Of a stretch of 64,000 nucleotides of DNA, positions 29,400 through 41,807 are shown one piece after another. A program made the position numbers and the translations under genes. The notes beneath the pieces were generated by a model, which searched no databases, was not told the DNA's origin, and saw only the letters and a list, made by a program, of their open reading frames with translations. Numbering within the stretch: the stretch's first letter is position 1; the number at the start of each line of letters is the position of its first letter. The stretch covers positions 21,294,309 to 21,358,308 of the forward strand of contig NC_068356.1 of assembly GCF_020536995.1 (NCBI RefSeq). Direction: 5' to 3'. Origin of the DNA: Dreissena polymorpha. Taxonomy: Eukaryota; Mollusca; Bivalvia; Myida; Dreissenidae.

Positions 29400-32300
29400 C
29401 TGATTGCTTAACTTATAACGGCTGCTGTTTAAGTATTTCATGTGTTGATCGAAATTAATCAGATGGAGCAAATGTCAGAGTTACATTTTGAAGGAGAAAG
29501 TACTGTTTGTGTAGGCATTTTGAAAAATTTAAGATATTTTCCAACATACAGGTGATCAATACGCTCACTGATCTTACCTCAGTGATAATTCTCGTATCGC
29601 TTATTTACATAACTTAGCTTTTTATATATGTTGTATGTACCTTTATGTGTTGTTATGTACACGTTGTTTACCGTCATACAAGAACTACTTAAGTTCGATG
29701 TATAAATTAACCGTTCATAGTATGTGGTGCAAATGACAAACTCTGTTTATGATTGTAAACCGTTAGATATGTTCTATATTAATCAAGTGTAGTTGTATCA
29801 TTATAAAATACGTATGTTAAAAGCATATTTAATATTGAACTGGATATTGTATGGTTCAATACGGATAGGCTCCAACAGTGTGTGCTTTCTGTGAAACTGC
29901 TGAATCACTTGTGTAATTCAAATGCAACGGAACAGGAATTATGGACTCAATGTTCTTGTTTAACTAAAGCAAAAATGATAGAAAGGTTATCGATATATCT
30001 TAAAGCAGATTTCAGTCTTAAAGAACATATTATGAACAATAAAGATCAGCCAGTATATTTGCCAAAATGTAAATATATTAAAAAAGAATTGAAACATTAA
30101 ATATGTCGAAAGTTTGAGCATACATGATTCTTGTTCGATAATAGATTCAATACTTGCGATACGATCATTCGATTACACCGCGAGTGAGAACCAAATTCAA
30201 ATTCACTACTTGCCAAAGATGGCAATGCCCAAATATATCAATGAATGCATATATTTATGGGTATTTTATTTGACGATATCGTCCGTAGAAAACTCCATCC
30301 GCGTAACCGATTGTCAATGGCATTATTTCAAAATTAAAGCGACGAACTGACTGATGATTTTGTGATGTTGGCACAGGTCCTCGCAGCCACATAAAGCATC
30401 CACAGGCCTAACTCTGTATAGATATACTGATACTTGGAAGAAGCATTTATTTCCCTTAATTTCCGACCAGACTTTGGTCATTCAATTATGTCGATCTCAC
30501 GGGATGGTTATATTAAATATGTCATGTTAAATAAGCATCTAAGTTATGAAACACCATAAGGTGATTACCACTAATTGTTTCTTGCGATAGCCAATCTATG
30601 ATATTATTGATCTTAAGTTAGACGGTTGAATTAAATAAAGGTGTCAGACCACGTCTTATATTTACAAAAACATTGTATTGTGCTTTTGCATTAAAGAACA
30701 ATGAAAAACAAGTTAAGGGCTACCAGTGTTGTTTACTGTTAATCGGACCTTGAACAACATGTCATTATTTCAACAATCGGTTTTCTTCACACACATGAAA
30801 ACAATAAGTAATAAAATAGTAGAAACAACGCATTTATCTCTATATATATGTAAACTTCCGATGAACCTTCATAACATTTACTAAACAATGTCATTAAAAT
30901 GCCTGAGTGATTGTTGATTGTTTTAAGTCTAATAAACACATCGAAATTAAAGAGTTTTAATAACTAAACGAGCAGCTCGATATAACTTTTTCCGGATCGG
31001 TCGTAGCTTGTTTGGTTATTTAGTCTTAATAACATGAATGTTGTTGTACCTGGAAAAAAGGGTTGAGCTGTGATGCTTTAACTGCTGTCTTCGGTTTACC
31101 ATCGGATACTTCCACCACTCGGAACATCTTATCAAAGAATGTCGTTTATGGTTAATCTTATTAAAATTATTCATTCCAAGAAGTTTGCCCCGGATTTATT
31201 AATTTTAAGTGTTTGCGTCGACGTATGCTTTTAATCAAAAGCTCTAGGCTTAGTGTGAAAATATAAAAATGATGAAAATGGGGTAACAGCGCTGCAGTTT
31301 CACTTTGTTGAAATTTGAAAAGTAAATTTTCCAAAACAGATGTATACGTAAATTTGTCAAATGACGATATCTTCTTGCAAACAACATATACACACGTCGA
31401 CCCTACACTGAGCTTCGTTGTTGTTTTTGTTTGCCACCTCACTTAATTTGCGTAATGGTATTTTTGTATGGTCACACGTAGTCTGGATGCTGCATGAAAG
31501 TATGTGTTAAACGTGAAATTGGGAGGATGGTTGTAGTTTGAGTTATATAAACATAATGATCTGGAGGAAGAGCACATACACATAACGTATTCATAAATCA
31601 CGGAAACACCTTAAATGTTCGTCAGAAACAACGTCAGTCAGGTGGATTGATTCGTTCTCAAACATCTTACATGCGCAAGAGGCAGACAGAAACTTCAGAG
31701 TCAACACAAGCTGAACACAAAGTTAAAGGAGCATAAGTTTATATTGCTACAGAACAAGTATATACACGTAATCGGTACCATAAGAGTTTGATGCAAACTG
31801 CAAGACACCTCGGACCAGATGACCCATTTGTGTTCTTGTACACATGTAGCTCTAGGTACCGGTACATAGACTCAACAACAAATTTAATAATTATGTAAAG
31901 TAAGCACTGACGCAATTAAGGTGTGACCAGTTTTAAGCCACTAGGACGCATAACATTGACAATTAGGGCAATACATCCTTCCGACATCTGCAACTGAAAC
32001 GCACAAATAGTCAATGTTAATATTTAACCAAAAGCTAGGGTTCAAACGGTATTTTCAACACATGTAATCACTTACTTGGTATCTTAATTGAAAGACATTT
32101 AGGTGCCAGAATATAGGCATACATTTGATCATTTTTACATTTTTCAGAATATATATGCCCGAGCGACATTAATAAGTAACAACAAGAATAAAAAACTATT
32201 GGTACTGAAGTGATATTTGAAATAAAAACAAGCTCACATAAATCTTCATTTCTAGCTACAAATCACGCAGTAATTGGTTACTTTAATGTGGTGCATTATT

Positions 32301-32990
32301 CTCAGTTGTTTCATTACATTGTAAAAGATACTTGTTTTACTGAGTTATGGTTGAAAACTAATAAAAATATATGTATTGATGGATATTATACATGGGCACT
32401 GTTTTCTCTTTAAAACAATATAATTGCCAGTGTGGCTTTGCAGCTTAAAAACTAAACCATCACAATTGTTTTGAGCACACAGGTTCGCATCACTTTTAAA
32501 CAATGAAGCGCACATGTTTCGGGGTCTGTTATCACCCGTTTGCATGCTTTTTGTACCTGAACAACCCAAGGCGCTGCCAAAGTAAACATAAACTGTTTAG
32601 TGCTATATATACCGTGGGAGGCTTCGTCAAGACTCAACCACACCTTTGTGTTTGAGTACTATATCGTATTTGTCTTTACTGATGGAATACAAGAAAAGTC
32701 TAGTATTCGCTAAATCGATAAGAAATTCGAGGATTCGAGACCATGCGATTGAACATTTCATAATAAGATTCTTCAAACATTTTAATCGAGTCGGCTATAA
32801 TTTACTATAGGACGCAAAAGTGTGTATATAAATGATACAATGGCACAAATTATCAAAAACACAATAAACTCACGAAGTGTACATGTAACATAATTCGTTT
32901 TGTATAGATTTGATCTGGCGTCACCAAAAATATTTTAGTATAATCGAAATCACGTAACAGAAGAAATAGTGGCACCATACCGTGCATCTA
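29400..32990. other. Intergenic sequence between the EF-hand and GTPase genes
   Basis: AT-rich. The only coding-like hint is on the minus strand around 32345-32643, with spaced cysteines (MCASLFKSDANLCAQNNCDG) and a TATATATA box beside it. This is too weak to call. Confidence 0.4.
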
Positions 32991-32994
32991 AAGA

Positions 32995-33030
32995 TATAAA
33001 GATCAACCGATCGGAGCGCTCAGATTTACA
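32995..33030 (+). promoter_or_regulatory. Predicted TATA promoter of the RASD-type gene
   Basis: TATAAA at 32995-33000 is followed 27 bp later by an initiator-like CTCAGATT around 33022. Downstream is a 36-nt leader, an ATG at 33058 and a consensus donor. Spacing and order fit a focused pol II promoter. It lies just outside the block that was duplicated. Confidence 0.45.
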
Positions 33031-33057
33031 CATCTCCTTCGGGATTACGATTCAAAG

Positions 33058-33107
33058 ATGCCGACATCTCGGGATCGTATGCTGCTGACTATGCTAATTT
33101 CACACAA
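33058..33107 (+). CDS. RASD: Predicted first coding exon of the RASD-type gene
   Basis: ATG 33058 opens MPTSRDRMLLTMLISH up to the consensus donor AA|GTAAGT at 33108, leaving phase 2. The acceptor attttgcag| at 35669 continues in the right phase into 31 open codons before the internal Met at 35764. The exon is 5' to the P-loop exon and behind a TATA box. If used, the protein has 317 residues instead of 269. Vertebrate RASD1 and RASD2 are 281 and 266 residues, so the extension is not expected from the family. The exon could instead be used with translation starting at 35764. Confidence 0.4.
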
Positions 33108-35669
33108 GTAAGTTGTCATTTATTTATTTTTTCATATGACCATATTTTTTCTAAAACTTCGATTGTAAGTTTATTGAAAATATACATTTTTTTCTGAAAT
33201 TCAATTGGGAATGATATATAACAGAGTTACCATTCCTGAAAGAATCTTTTCAACGCCTTTGTAATCAATATTTCTTTGACTTTAAAAAAAGCTATGTATT
33301 ACCGAGCATAGCGAAACTTTAGAATGTGTATTACAGTTAAGTTGGACAAGTGTAAAATTAAGTTGAACGCGCACTTCTACAGCGTATATATAACTAGGAA
33401 ATCGGGAACACTGAGTTTAGAAAGAATACACGGAAGATAATTACTTAAAGTCGATTGAACGCTCATTCAAGATTCTTTAACGAATGCATTTGACTTCCTT
33501 TCTTTGCTGCCAGCTTTAAGGACACGCGATGGCTCATATTATTATTTCACGATTACGTTCAAGACACTGATCCGATACTTTAAAGGGGCATTTGCACGCT
33601 TGGGTAAATTGACAAAATTGACAAAAGTTGTTCCAGATTCGCAAAGTATCGTTTTAGTTAAGATATTTGTGAGGAAACAGTAATACTGAACATTTACCAT
33701 GCTCTAAAATTGCCATTTTATGCATCTTTCGACGATTTAAAAACCCGAACATTATTAAGCGTTGCAACGCGAAACGAATTAATATGTTGGAGAGTAATGT
33801 TGTTGCCGTTATATTATGTGAAACTACTAGGATTGTTTTTATGAAATATACATTACACCTGTTACTTCATTCGAAACGATGGTGGAGTGGTCGAAATGGG
33901 AGACATTTTACTCCATGACTCCAGGGGTCCAGTGGTTCGAGTCCTGCTGAGGATTACCTTTTTTCTTTTTTAAATTTTATTCTTGATTTTTTACTAGAGC
34001 TTTTTATATCAAATGTTAACATTTATCAATATAAAGCATTTAATGACAAACTTCAAAACATGCCAAAATCTGTGAAAAGGCCCCTTTAATGACTATACCA
34101 CTGACCAATAACATTCATAAACTTTGCCAACTAGCTGTGATGTATTTTGTCTAGAAATATTAGAGCTTGTGTATTTTTTATTCATATCGATATTTCCTGA
34201 CTCCATAATTCTGTCTCATATTCCACTGTGTTGCATTGTAAATTGCTAACATTGTGCTTTATTTTACTTGAAGTTAAAAATATTGTCAGAACATATCAAA
34301 CTGCAATACATGGTAATCACAGACCTGTCCGATGTGGCGAGTAAACGGGCATTTTTCTCCGCAATATCAGACTCGTCAGATTTTACATAACAAAAAATAA
34401 ACAGCAATATTATTATTTTCTTTTTATGGATTGATCTTTAAATAAGAAAGCAGAAGACATGAACAATACAATATTTAATTTCATACAACTCCACCTTTTT
34501 GTTAATATGCGTTTTTGAACAGTATACGACTACGCATGTCTTAATGTGACGTTTAGATTAAAATTCATACTATTTTTAAATAATTAATATTGGCAGAAAA
34601 TGCACGGCAAATTATTCAGCGTTGCCTAATAGCTAAAATAAGTATGGCGAATAATAGGTCCGAAACAATAGCTTTATTGGGTTGACCGGATAGTTATGTT
34701 TTTTCCAGTCATTACTTATCCATCGCACCGCAAACTCCATGGTCTAATATAAGTCTGGTTTCATTTCTCTAGGAAGTAATACTGAGTTTGGTTAAGTCAT
34801 TATTTCTGAGAGCGAGCTTTTACGGCGTTTTCATAGATGTCCTCTAAGAAAGAAATGCTCTCTCAATAATGGTATTAAAGTATTTAAGCGTGTAATGATC
34901 ACGACGATGGCACTACTATATGCGTCGCGAAAATTGTGTCTGAAAATACGCGGACATCCTATCAGATTTTTCTAGCAGACTTGTTTAGTGATTATCAGAT
35001 TGTAATTCACACGCGAATGCGGTTGCTAACGGAACGTTAATATAAATAAAATGTGCACAAACAGAGTGAGCGTCTTCAAATACATTGTTCAATTCGTCAG
35101 AGCGTGAACTATACTTAAGTCGGATAAAGGCAATTCAATTGTATTTGTGCAGTTAATGTATTTTTCTGATGGAATTCATGTTCTAAATTAAAACTGTATT
35201 TCGATGCGCTAAGAATGATAGACATGTATTTTGCAATGTCAGCAAACTGATTCAATTTATATGCGTTTCTTCTTACCCAAATATCCTTCTCGATAAAACG
35301 CAACTTGAACTATGTGATTATAATTTATACTCTGCTGAATTCAAAAGAAAATACAACCTTTTTTTCAATAGTGTAATAGATCGGTATTTGGACTTCAGAG
35401 AAAAGATAAAATAATTCCAGTTTAATAATAAACTATTTTCCCAACAATCGAGTGCAAGCAGATTCTCGCACCATTTTCTATCATGCAATTCTAATTTTAG
35501 CTTAATATTACAAACCTAGTTGAGATGAGTGGTTATGTCGATATGGAAATAACGCACACAAACATCGTCTTCCCGCAGATAGGATAATTACAAAGAGAAG
35601 TACATGAAATCAATATATACCCAAGGATATAGTAGTCAGCAATGTTATGAATACCATGTCATTTTGCAG
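33108..35669 (+). other. Predicted first intron of the RASD-type gene
   Basis: From GTAAGT at 33108 to ttttgcag| at 35669. It holds the start of the duplicated block and a 502-bp TTAA-flanked transposon, and is otherwise AT-rich. Confidence 0.4.
33584..34085. mobile_element. 502-bp TTAA element with internal pol III promoter
   Basis: Ends AGGGGCATTTGCAC and GTGAAAAGGCCCCT form a 14-bp inverted repeat (12 matches). TTAA flanks both ends (33580-33583 and 34086-34089). The duplicated block has a single TTAA and no insert at the matching place (57392-57395), so the boundaries are known from a filled/empty comparison. Inside, TGGTGGAGTGG (33880-33890) and GGTTCGAGTCC (33934-33944) are good pol III A and B boxes of tRNA type, followed by a T-rich stretch. 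TTAA targeting is typical of piggyBac-like elements. No transposase is present, so it is non-autonomous. I recall this family as very abundant in dreissenid mussels. Confidence 0.85.
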
Positions 35670-36022
35670 CCGAGCGTTGAATTTGTCGTCTGCAGACGAG
35701 AGCGCAGATACTGTTTCCACGAAGTGCTTGTGCTGGGCTACAGCTGCGCCGACCCTGCGCGGGATGGCGCTTTTGGAGCAGGGCGAAAACGCCCCCGAAG
35801 AAAACTGCAGACGACTCGTGGTGTTGGGCTCGAGCAAAGTGGGGAAAACTGCAATTGTGTCGAGATTTTTAAATAACAAGTATGATGAAATCTATACGCC
35901 AACAATTGAGGACTTCCATCGAAAGATTTACAAGATCCGAGGCGAGGCTTATCGTCTTGATATTTTGGATACGTCTGGCAATCACCCGTTTCCTGCCATG
36001 AGACGATTATCGTTCATTACAG
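35670..36022 (+). CDS. RASD: RASD/Dexras-type small GTPase, P-loop exon
   Basis: Carries the first half of a Ras-superfamily G domain. Numbering from Met 35764: P-loop GSSKVGKT (22-29), switch I YTPTIEDF (44-51), and switch II DTSGNHPFPAMRRLS (69-83). The sequences IEDFHRK and LDILDTSGNHPFPAMRRLS are near-identical to vertebrate RASD1 (Dexras1) and RASD2 (Rhes). This family acts at membranes in G-protein and nitric-oxide signalling. The exon ends ACA-G|GTAAAA (phase 1) and joins 39179 as T-G-DLFILVF. Start choice: ATG 35764 has G at -3 and +4 and yields 269 residues, close to the family. The frame is also open upstream to the acceptor at 35669, allowing an N-terminal extension from the exon at 33058. 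This exon is absent from both other copies in the window, so it is the only intact locus. Confidence 0.93.
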
Positions 36023-39000
36023 GTAAAATATATCATATGTACGTTTCTTCTTTATATATAATATATACGAACATCCAAACGTATGATCGTGTAAATACAG
36101 GGCTTTATTATTTAGTACTTACGATTACCAGTTGTGTGAAGTTATAAATGTTTTCATTTGATTAAAGACAAATGTCGTGTGAATGGTTGAATAAATAATG
36201 TAACACAATTCAAATGTTGCAATCGCTCACTATCGAACGTCATAAACGGAGAAAGTAACATGGTTTATAACCAACTGCATGGGTATACATATGAATTAAC
36301 AGCTCTATTTCATCTTTATGAAATTATAACAAATTGTAGTATGGAAACGTTGTTATTATTGCTGCATTATTGATAACTGATTTAACGCTCATGCAATGAA
36401 CACACAAATACGTTGTAGGACATGCGAACATCGGAATTGGAAGTTACATATTTGTTTAGTTGACAGCAACATGGCAAATGCGACGTAGCTTTTAAACCCC
36501 ATCAATGTCCCCTATAAATATAACGACACCAGCACACTATTTAAAGATGTTTTCACGTTATATAAAGATGCTGTCACTTAAACTATGCAAGTTGACTCAA
36601 ACTGAAGAATATTACTCAATATATGAATGTATGTATGCCTCATTTAATGACATATTTACCTTACACAATGTAACATATGCATAATATGCTGCCCTGTTAA
36701 ATATGGTTTAACATAATTTATGATAGATTGACTTTAAATAAGACGGCATCGACTTAATAAGTGTATTTTGAATATATATGCTGATGGTTTCACATAATAA
36801 ATTAATAAAACAGATCTAATGAAAGCAGATACGCTTCAACTGTGGTAATATAAGCAATTTATTCTGTCCGATGGATCAATATACTTATGTTCACATTTTG
36901 TTTTTAAAAAACACGCATCGTAAAATGACATGTAGACAAAATGCAAAGGTTAGATACAATAATTGCTGTAATAACACATAAGATATATACCGAATTTCAT
37001 CAAGTGAATGTATATATACTTTTCTTTTTGTTAAGAGTACTCGTAACTGTATTCAGTAATTCAAACCTTATTACATCATCCTGTTTGGATACATACGTTT
37101 TTATACACTGCGGTAAAGGTGGCGGTTTCTGGTGAATTAATAGAGCAATGAAATGTATGTAAAGGGTTACTTTTTGATGAATACACCGTTTCTTTGTGGT
37201 TGACTCGAAGTAAGTCGTTCCATAATTAATTACCCTCGTACATCGACGATTGAGTGTTTATGAAATGAAAACAGTATTAAAGGTTGCTTACAACTATGAA
37301 CAACTATGAACGTAATGTGCGGATAGATAACTCATTATTAAAGCGGCTATCTCTTAAAACAAACTCGATATCACAGTCAACACTGGGTATTGCTAGTAAA
37401 CTCGTGCGAGTATATTAAGAGTGTTTTTATATAATGCAATGCCTGTATGTTTTCTGGATAAAGGAATACAATACTAGCTGGATAAATCATGTCACTTCAT
37501 GTTGACAAGAGATATGGATTGATATCCGTTCACCACTTTATTATGTTGTAATAAGAAACAGGATAAACAAGAAACGCACATTGTTTTTATTTTGTCAATC
37601 AGAATTCGTCAAATGGATCATCCGTCAATCGCTCTAAAATGATTAATTAAATCAAAATTATTGTGTTTTAAATAATAACGTGAAACATATTTCAGTTTAA
37701 ATCAGCTTTTACTTTTAAAACACATCGACGTTTGATACGCATTTAACGTGAGCCTTCAGAGGCCAGGAGCGTTCAATTTAGACCAGAATCAGCGAAAACA
37801 ACGAAAATTGCCAAGACAACCAATATCTTAGCTTACATCTTGGGGCTAATATAATCACAGTGTGATATTACAATTATGTTTCCAGAAAGTGCCAGTCTTA
37901 ACCATATGTATTATAATTTAAGATCATATGAAAGTTGGCAAATTGCAGCCACGTCGATCATGCCCATTAGAATAAAATGACATATTTGCATCTAGAGAAT
38001 GGCTCCAAAGTTCCTGAATAAATGCGGTCTTTGTTAGCGACGGAAAGCTGTTAGTGGAAAGCATCATATCCTGTGATTGCATTTCTTTCATTATAAACGT
38101 TGCTTTTTATTTACTAAACGAATTATTGAATAACTTAAATTTAAGTTTGTATAATCCATTTATTATGTATTATATTTTTTTATTGTTATATACAGGAACT
38201 TATCTTGCCCTTATTTCAATTATTAAATGCTGTCAGTTTTTGATTATATCAAATTCGGTAAGATTAACAGGGGTATTATACGCTTTATTAATCTTTGAGA
38301 TACAATTACTGTTAATAACGTATATATAAACACAAACATTAGATGTTATTCAAGCATGTGAATGCCTAACATCGCATTTGGTGAACTATAATTATAATCT
38401 CTCATGTGTGTTACCGCCAACTTTTATGTTGAAACCAAAAGTAATTAGCATTTACTGCATTCCGAAATATACGACAAGGACTATCAATGAGAATAAGGGG
38501 TTGGATCTCGTAAACAACAGCTCTTTCACACTTTGAGAAATGGCACAAGCTTGTATTGATATGTTAAAAAAACGGTGGGGTTTAATACCGTCAACACATC
38601 ATTCATTTAAGATTGCTTCTTGACATGATGGCAATGCTATACTAATGTAACATGTGACGTACTTTTAACAAAAATTATATTATTTCGAAGACAATCTTGT
38701 TAACGTCGAAATAAATTAATGTCCTACTTTTCTTATTTCCTGTGTATGTCTATATAACGAGTATGATCCCAGATAGAATGTGTCATATCCAATCAATAAA
38801 CATACATGAAGATGACCACCATCAAATACAATATAACTAAATGTTGTCATGGCAATACGCTGAGACTGGAAGCTACTCGGTCACAATTAGTATCTTTGTT
38901 GTACGGCGTCTTACTGATCCCGCACGACGTGATACATCGAAGTGTATATTGAACTTATTAATATCTACAGGCCTGAAGAATAACTAAACATTTACTGCAA

Positions 39001-39178
39001 AGTGGCATTGCAGATGTGTGCTGATCAGCGATGGAAAATGGCCACAGCGGGATACATGTACATAGGGTTAAAGAACATACAATGTTAGCGGTCATAATGA
39101 AAAAGGCTTCACATTGGCCTTTAAATATTATTCATAAACACAGTCTACAAAAATACAAGTGTTTGTATGTGATTTCAG
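36023..39178 (+). other. Second intron of the RASD-type gene (3.2 kb)
   Basis: From GTAAAA to gatttcag|. Its first 1.7 kb (to 37705) is missing from the duplicated block. The remainder is shared with 58491-59977 and contains, on the minus strand, the signal-peptide-like remnant at 37773-37838. Confidence 0.85.
37773..37838 (-). pseudogene. Signal-peptide-like short frame, copy in source block (broken)
   Basis: Reads AKILVVLAIFVVFA after an ATG at 37838, but the second codon is a stop. The equivalent place in the duplicated block (58558-58623) has Gln there and is open. It lies antisense in the GTPase intron. Confidence 0.3.
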
Positions 39179-39729
39179 GTGATCTGTTCATCTTGGTGTT
39201 CAGCATCAACAGTAGGGACTCATTCGACGAGGTTGCGAGACTAAGAAAACAAATTATAGAATGTAAAAGTCAATGTAAACTGGGATCTACAAATCGCAAG
39301 ACGATACATACGCCGATGGTCCTCGTCGGTAACAAATGTGATAAAGAGAAAGAACGAATTATAGACCCTTCGGAACCATTAGCGCTTATAGCTGGCCAGC
39401 AGATGTCAGACTATATAGAAACGTCTGCCAAAAAGGATATTAACATTGATGAAATTTTCCTGCGTCTGTTTCGCCTTGGAAAGCTTCCGACGGAAATGAG
39501 TCCGGCGTTACATCGTAAGGTAACACCGTCGTATATTGGATCGAGTGTAACGCACTCTGGTAAACGGAGCCTCTCCCTTCGGCGTAAGATGAGCGATGCG
39601 TGTGGTGCAATAGCTCCCAATGTTCGAAGACCAAGCATTCGTACTGATCTGCTGGTGGCACAGACTCGAACAAACCTGAATTCGCCTACAGTGAACCAAA
39701 GTCGAGACTCAAAATGTGCAATTATGTAG
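39179..39729 (+). CDS. RASD: RASD/Dexras-type small GTPase, last exon (G4, G5, CAAX)
   Basis: Starts after gatttcag| in phase 1 and encodes the second half of the G domain: VLVGNKCD (G4, residues 135-141 of the 269-residue form) and YIETSAKKD (G5, 165-173). After LFRLGKLPTEMSPALHRKV comes the long C-terminal tail typical of RASD proteins, rich in Arg/Lys and with IAPNVRRPSIRTDL, equivalent to the IAPFARRPSVHSDL block of RASD1. It ends KCAIM-stop. CAIM is a CAAX box with Met at the last position, favouring farnesylation, and the basic tail would help membrane binding. Between G3 and G4, a segment CKSQCKLGSTNRKTIHT differs from vertebrates. The upstream Met at 39031 is in the intron and is not used. 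Confidence 0.95.
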
Positions 39730-39832
39730 ACTTTTCATTAATATTGATTGTTAACATTCATGGTGGTGTCATCAATGTGTTTTGTCATTCCGATATGCTC
39801 ACATCTTTCTGATCGATATAACGTGTTGTCGA

Positions 39833-39838
39833 AATAAA
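39833..39838 (+). terminator. Polyadenylation signal of the RASD-type gene
   Basis: AATAAA in 'gtcgaaataaaacc', about 105 nt after the stop. The same signal is kept in the duplicated copy at 60631-60636. Confidence 0.6.
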
Positions 39839-40047
39839 ACCATTACTTTCAAAAAGTACATGCAGTTTCTAAGGTCATCCTAAAATGAAGTACCCTACAT
39901 TAAAAAATTACATAAAATTATGCTAGAAGATTTTGAAAAGTTATTTGAAGCATTGAATGACCAAGCGTATCGTAAGATATATGAGAAGTACATAGATATC
40001 TTACACCACAAAATAGTATTATTGCTCTTTGTTACCAGTACGTTCAT

Positions 40048-40110
40048 GCGTGCGTGTGTGCGTGCGTGTGTGTGTGTGTGTTTGTGCTTGTGTGCGTGTG
40101 TGTGTGTGAT
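40048..40110. repeat. (TG)n microsatellite
   Basis: Impure gtgtgcgtgcgtgtgtgtg tract just downstream of the gene. The orthologous tract of the duplicate is at 60837-60900 with a different length. Confidence 0.9.
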
Positions 40111-40945
40111 TAACAGTTTTATTTTTGTGATAGTTAATTTAAATAATTAAGCTGGTGTAATTATGAACAAAAACGCATTACCCTTGAAAATGTGAGGCAA
40201 ACATTTTGTTTTTATCAAAACCGTATTGGAGCCCATTAAACGGATACGAGTTTGAACCATAAGATTAGAGTCTTAGAAAAGTATTAAATTTTGTAGTAAC
40301 TAATTAATTGTTACGTGACTCAATGACACCGATATGTGAATAGCGTACTTTTGATGTAATAGTTACGTCAATCAATCGTCATAGGAACAACGGATAACGA
40401 AGAACACATCCATTTGATTTTTATTAGAAAACTATTCTTCTTAATTACCATAAGGCTAACTGGTAAATTCATTATTCATAACATAATAATTTATTTGAAA
40501 AAAAAAATTGTGCTAATCGTTAAATATTCAGAAAAGAACAACTGTATGTGACAATCCAGGAAGGCAACGTACTTACTTAAGCAGATTCAAAATGATAAAT
40601 TGATCTTAATTACCCGATTAAGTTTTCATTTTCCGATACAAGAGATTTACATTACTCCATTTTTCCACTTGCAAAAATATCATTTAAAATAACTGAGTGT
40701 GATCCAAATCAATACAACGACAACGCATTAGCAACCCACCGAGATCCTCTGTTGATAAGGAAATGATATGTGAAATCAATGGGTTTCCAGATTCAAATCG
40801 GAAACTAAAAGGATTCGAGGTTACTTTTACATCGGATCCGTTTCTTATAACATAAACTTCAGCTTCTATAGTGAAATAGAATGCACTAGTTTTTATCCAT
40901 GATAATTATTTAAGTAAAAAAAGGTTAATTTCTGTTCACCAATAG

Positions 40946-41089
40946 GTGCGCCTAGATGTTAACGGACGACTTATGATCCAATGATCAGGGAAAAGGTGTA
41001 AAGCGCCCTTGAACGCACATCTCGAGTATGAAAAGGGCGCCATATAAATGTGGTATGAAAAAAAAATAATAATAAAAAAATTCCGCCTT
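40946..41089 (+). mobile_element. SINE/LINE 3'-tail fragment
   Basis: A hairpin AAGCGCCCTT...AAGGGCGCC, 'atataaatgtggtatg' and an A/T-rich 'aataataataaaa' end match the shared 3' tail of many invertebrate SINEs and their partner LINEs. The corresponding place in the duplicated block has unrelated sequence (about 61757-62055). It looks 5'-truncated. Confidence 0.55.
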
Positions 41090-41807
41090 AAGTAAAACAT
41101 ATTACACACGCATTGATACTTTAGCCCATACTGAGGATATTGATGAGTAAATGTTTAATTGTTTCACGTTATCTGTCTCTTATTCATGGAAGTAAATAAT
41201 TCATAGATGGCAAGTTGAAGCTTCTGCATATAATTTATTATTGGTTTTCTTTCAACGAAAAAGAGAGTCAATTGCGCAGAATCTTTCATTATGCAATTGA
41301 TGGTCATCACTACAAAAGTAAAGAACAAATGTATTTGCCTTTCTTTTCAAATTAAATAAAAATGCCTTTATATTACCTATAGTGTGCACTTTGTGATCTG
41401 TATTTACAATTCGTGTTATGAAAAAATCCAGATAATGTTTAAGAATGTCAAATCTAGATATTGTATGTATGTTGGTGTGCATCTATGTTGTAGAGCAAGT
41501 CGAGATATTCTTATAGTAGAGTTACTTATTACGAAAATGTACGCTATAACAAGATATTAATCAAGCTGTTTATAAACTACATAACAATTGACAGCATAAT
41601 AGGTGCTGATTAATTTAGAGAACTGATTTTAACTGGCATCATATAATAACTTTAAGATCTACGAAGCCAATGAGACCTGACAGAGAAATAATTATCTGTT
41701 CAAACTTCAATGTTAGTGACCAGAATTTGAACATTGGATTTTCCATTTCTCTTCTTTCTTTCTACTACACTATACATCACTACAATAAGATTTTCTCCGT
41801 ATCTCAC

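Larger units (their letters stand above)
33186..41675 (+). repeat. Segmental duplication, source copy (RASD locus)
   Basis: Collinear with 56987-62598. Similarity starts abruptly at tttttctgaaattcaattgg and ends near 'acgaagccaatg'. In the last exon I counted about 28 differences in 551 aligned bases (about 5%). This copy has sequence absent from the other: the transposon at 33584-34085, 35101-37705 including the P-loop exon, and a SINE/LINE tail at about 40946-41089. Confidence 0.9.

Noticed and set aside
32345-32643. Minus-strand frames with spaced cysteines resembling a PAN/apple domain piece
   Set aside because: Too short, frames shift between the suggestive parts, and several expected cysteines are missing.
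38054-38329. 91-codon hydrophobic frame on the plus strand, with a partner at 58803-59292
   Set aside because: It is in the GTPase intron and AT-rich. The two copies differ without a sign of coding constraint and there is no family similarity.
39031-39178. In-frame extension with a Met upstream of the last GTPase exon
   Set aside because: The acceptor at 39178 and the exact phase match to the P-loop exon show this is intron.
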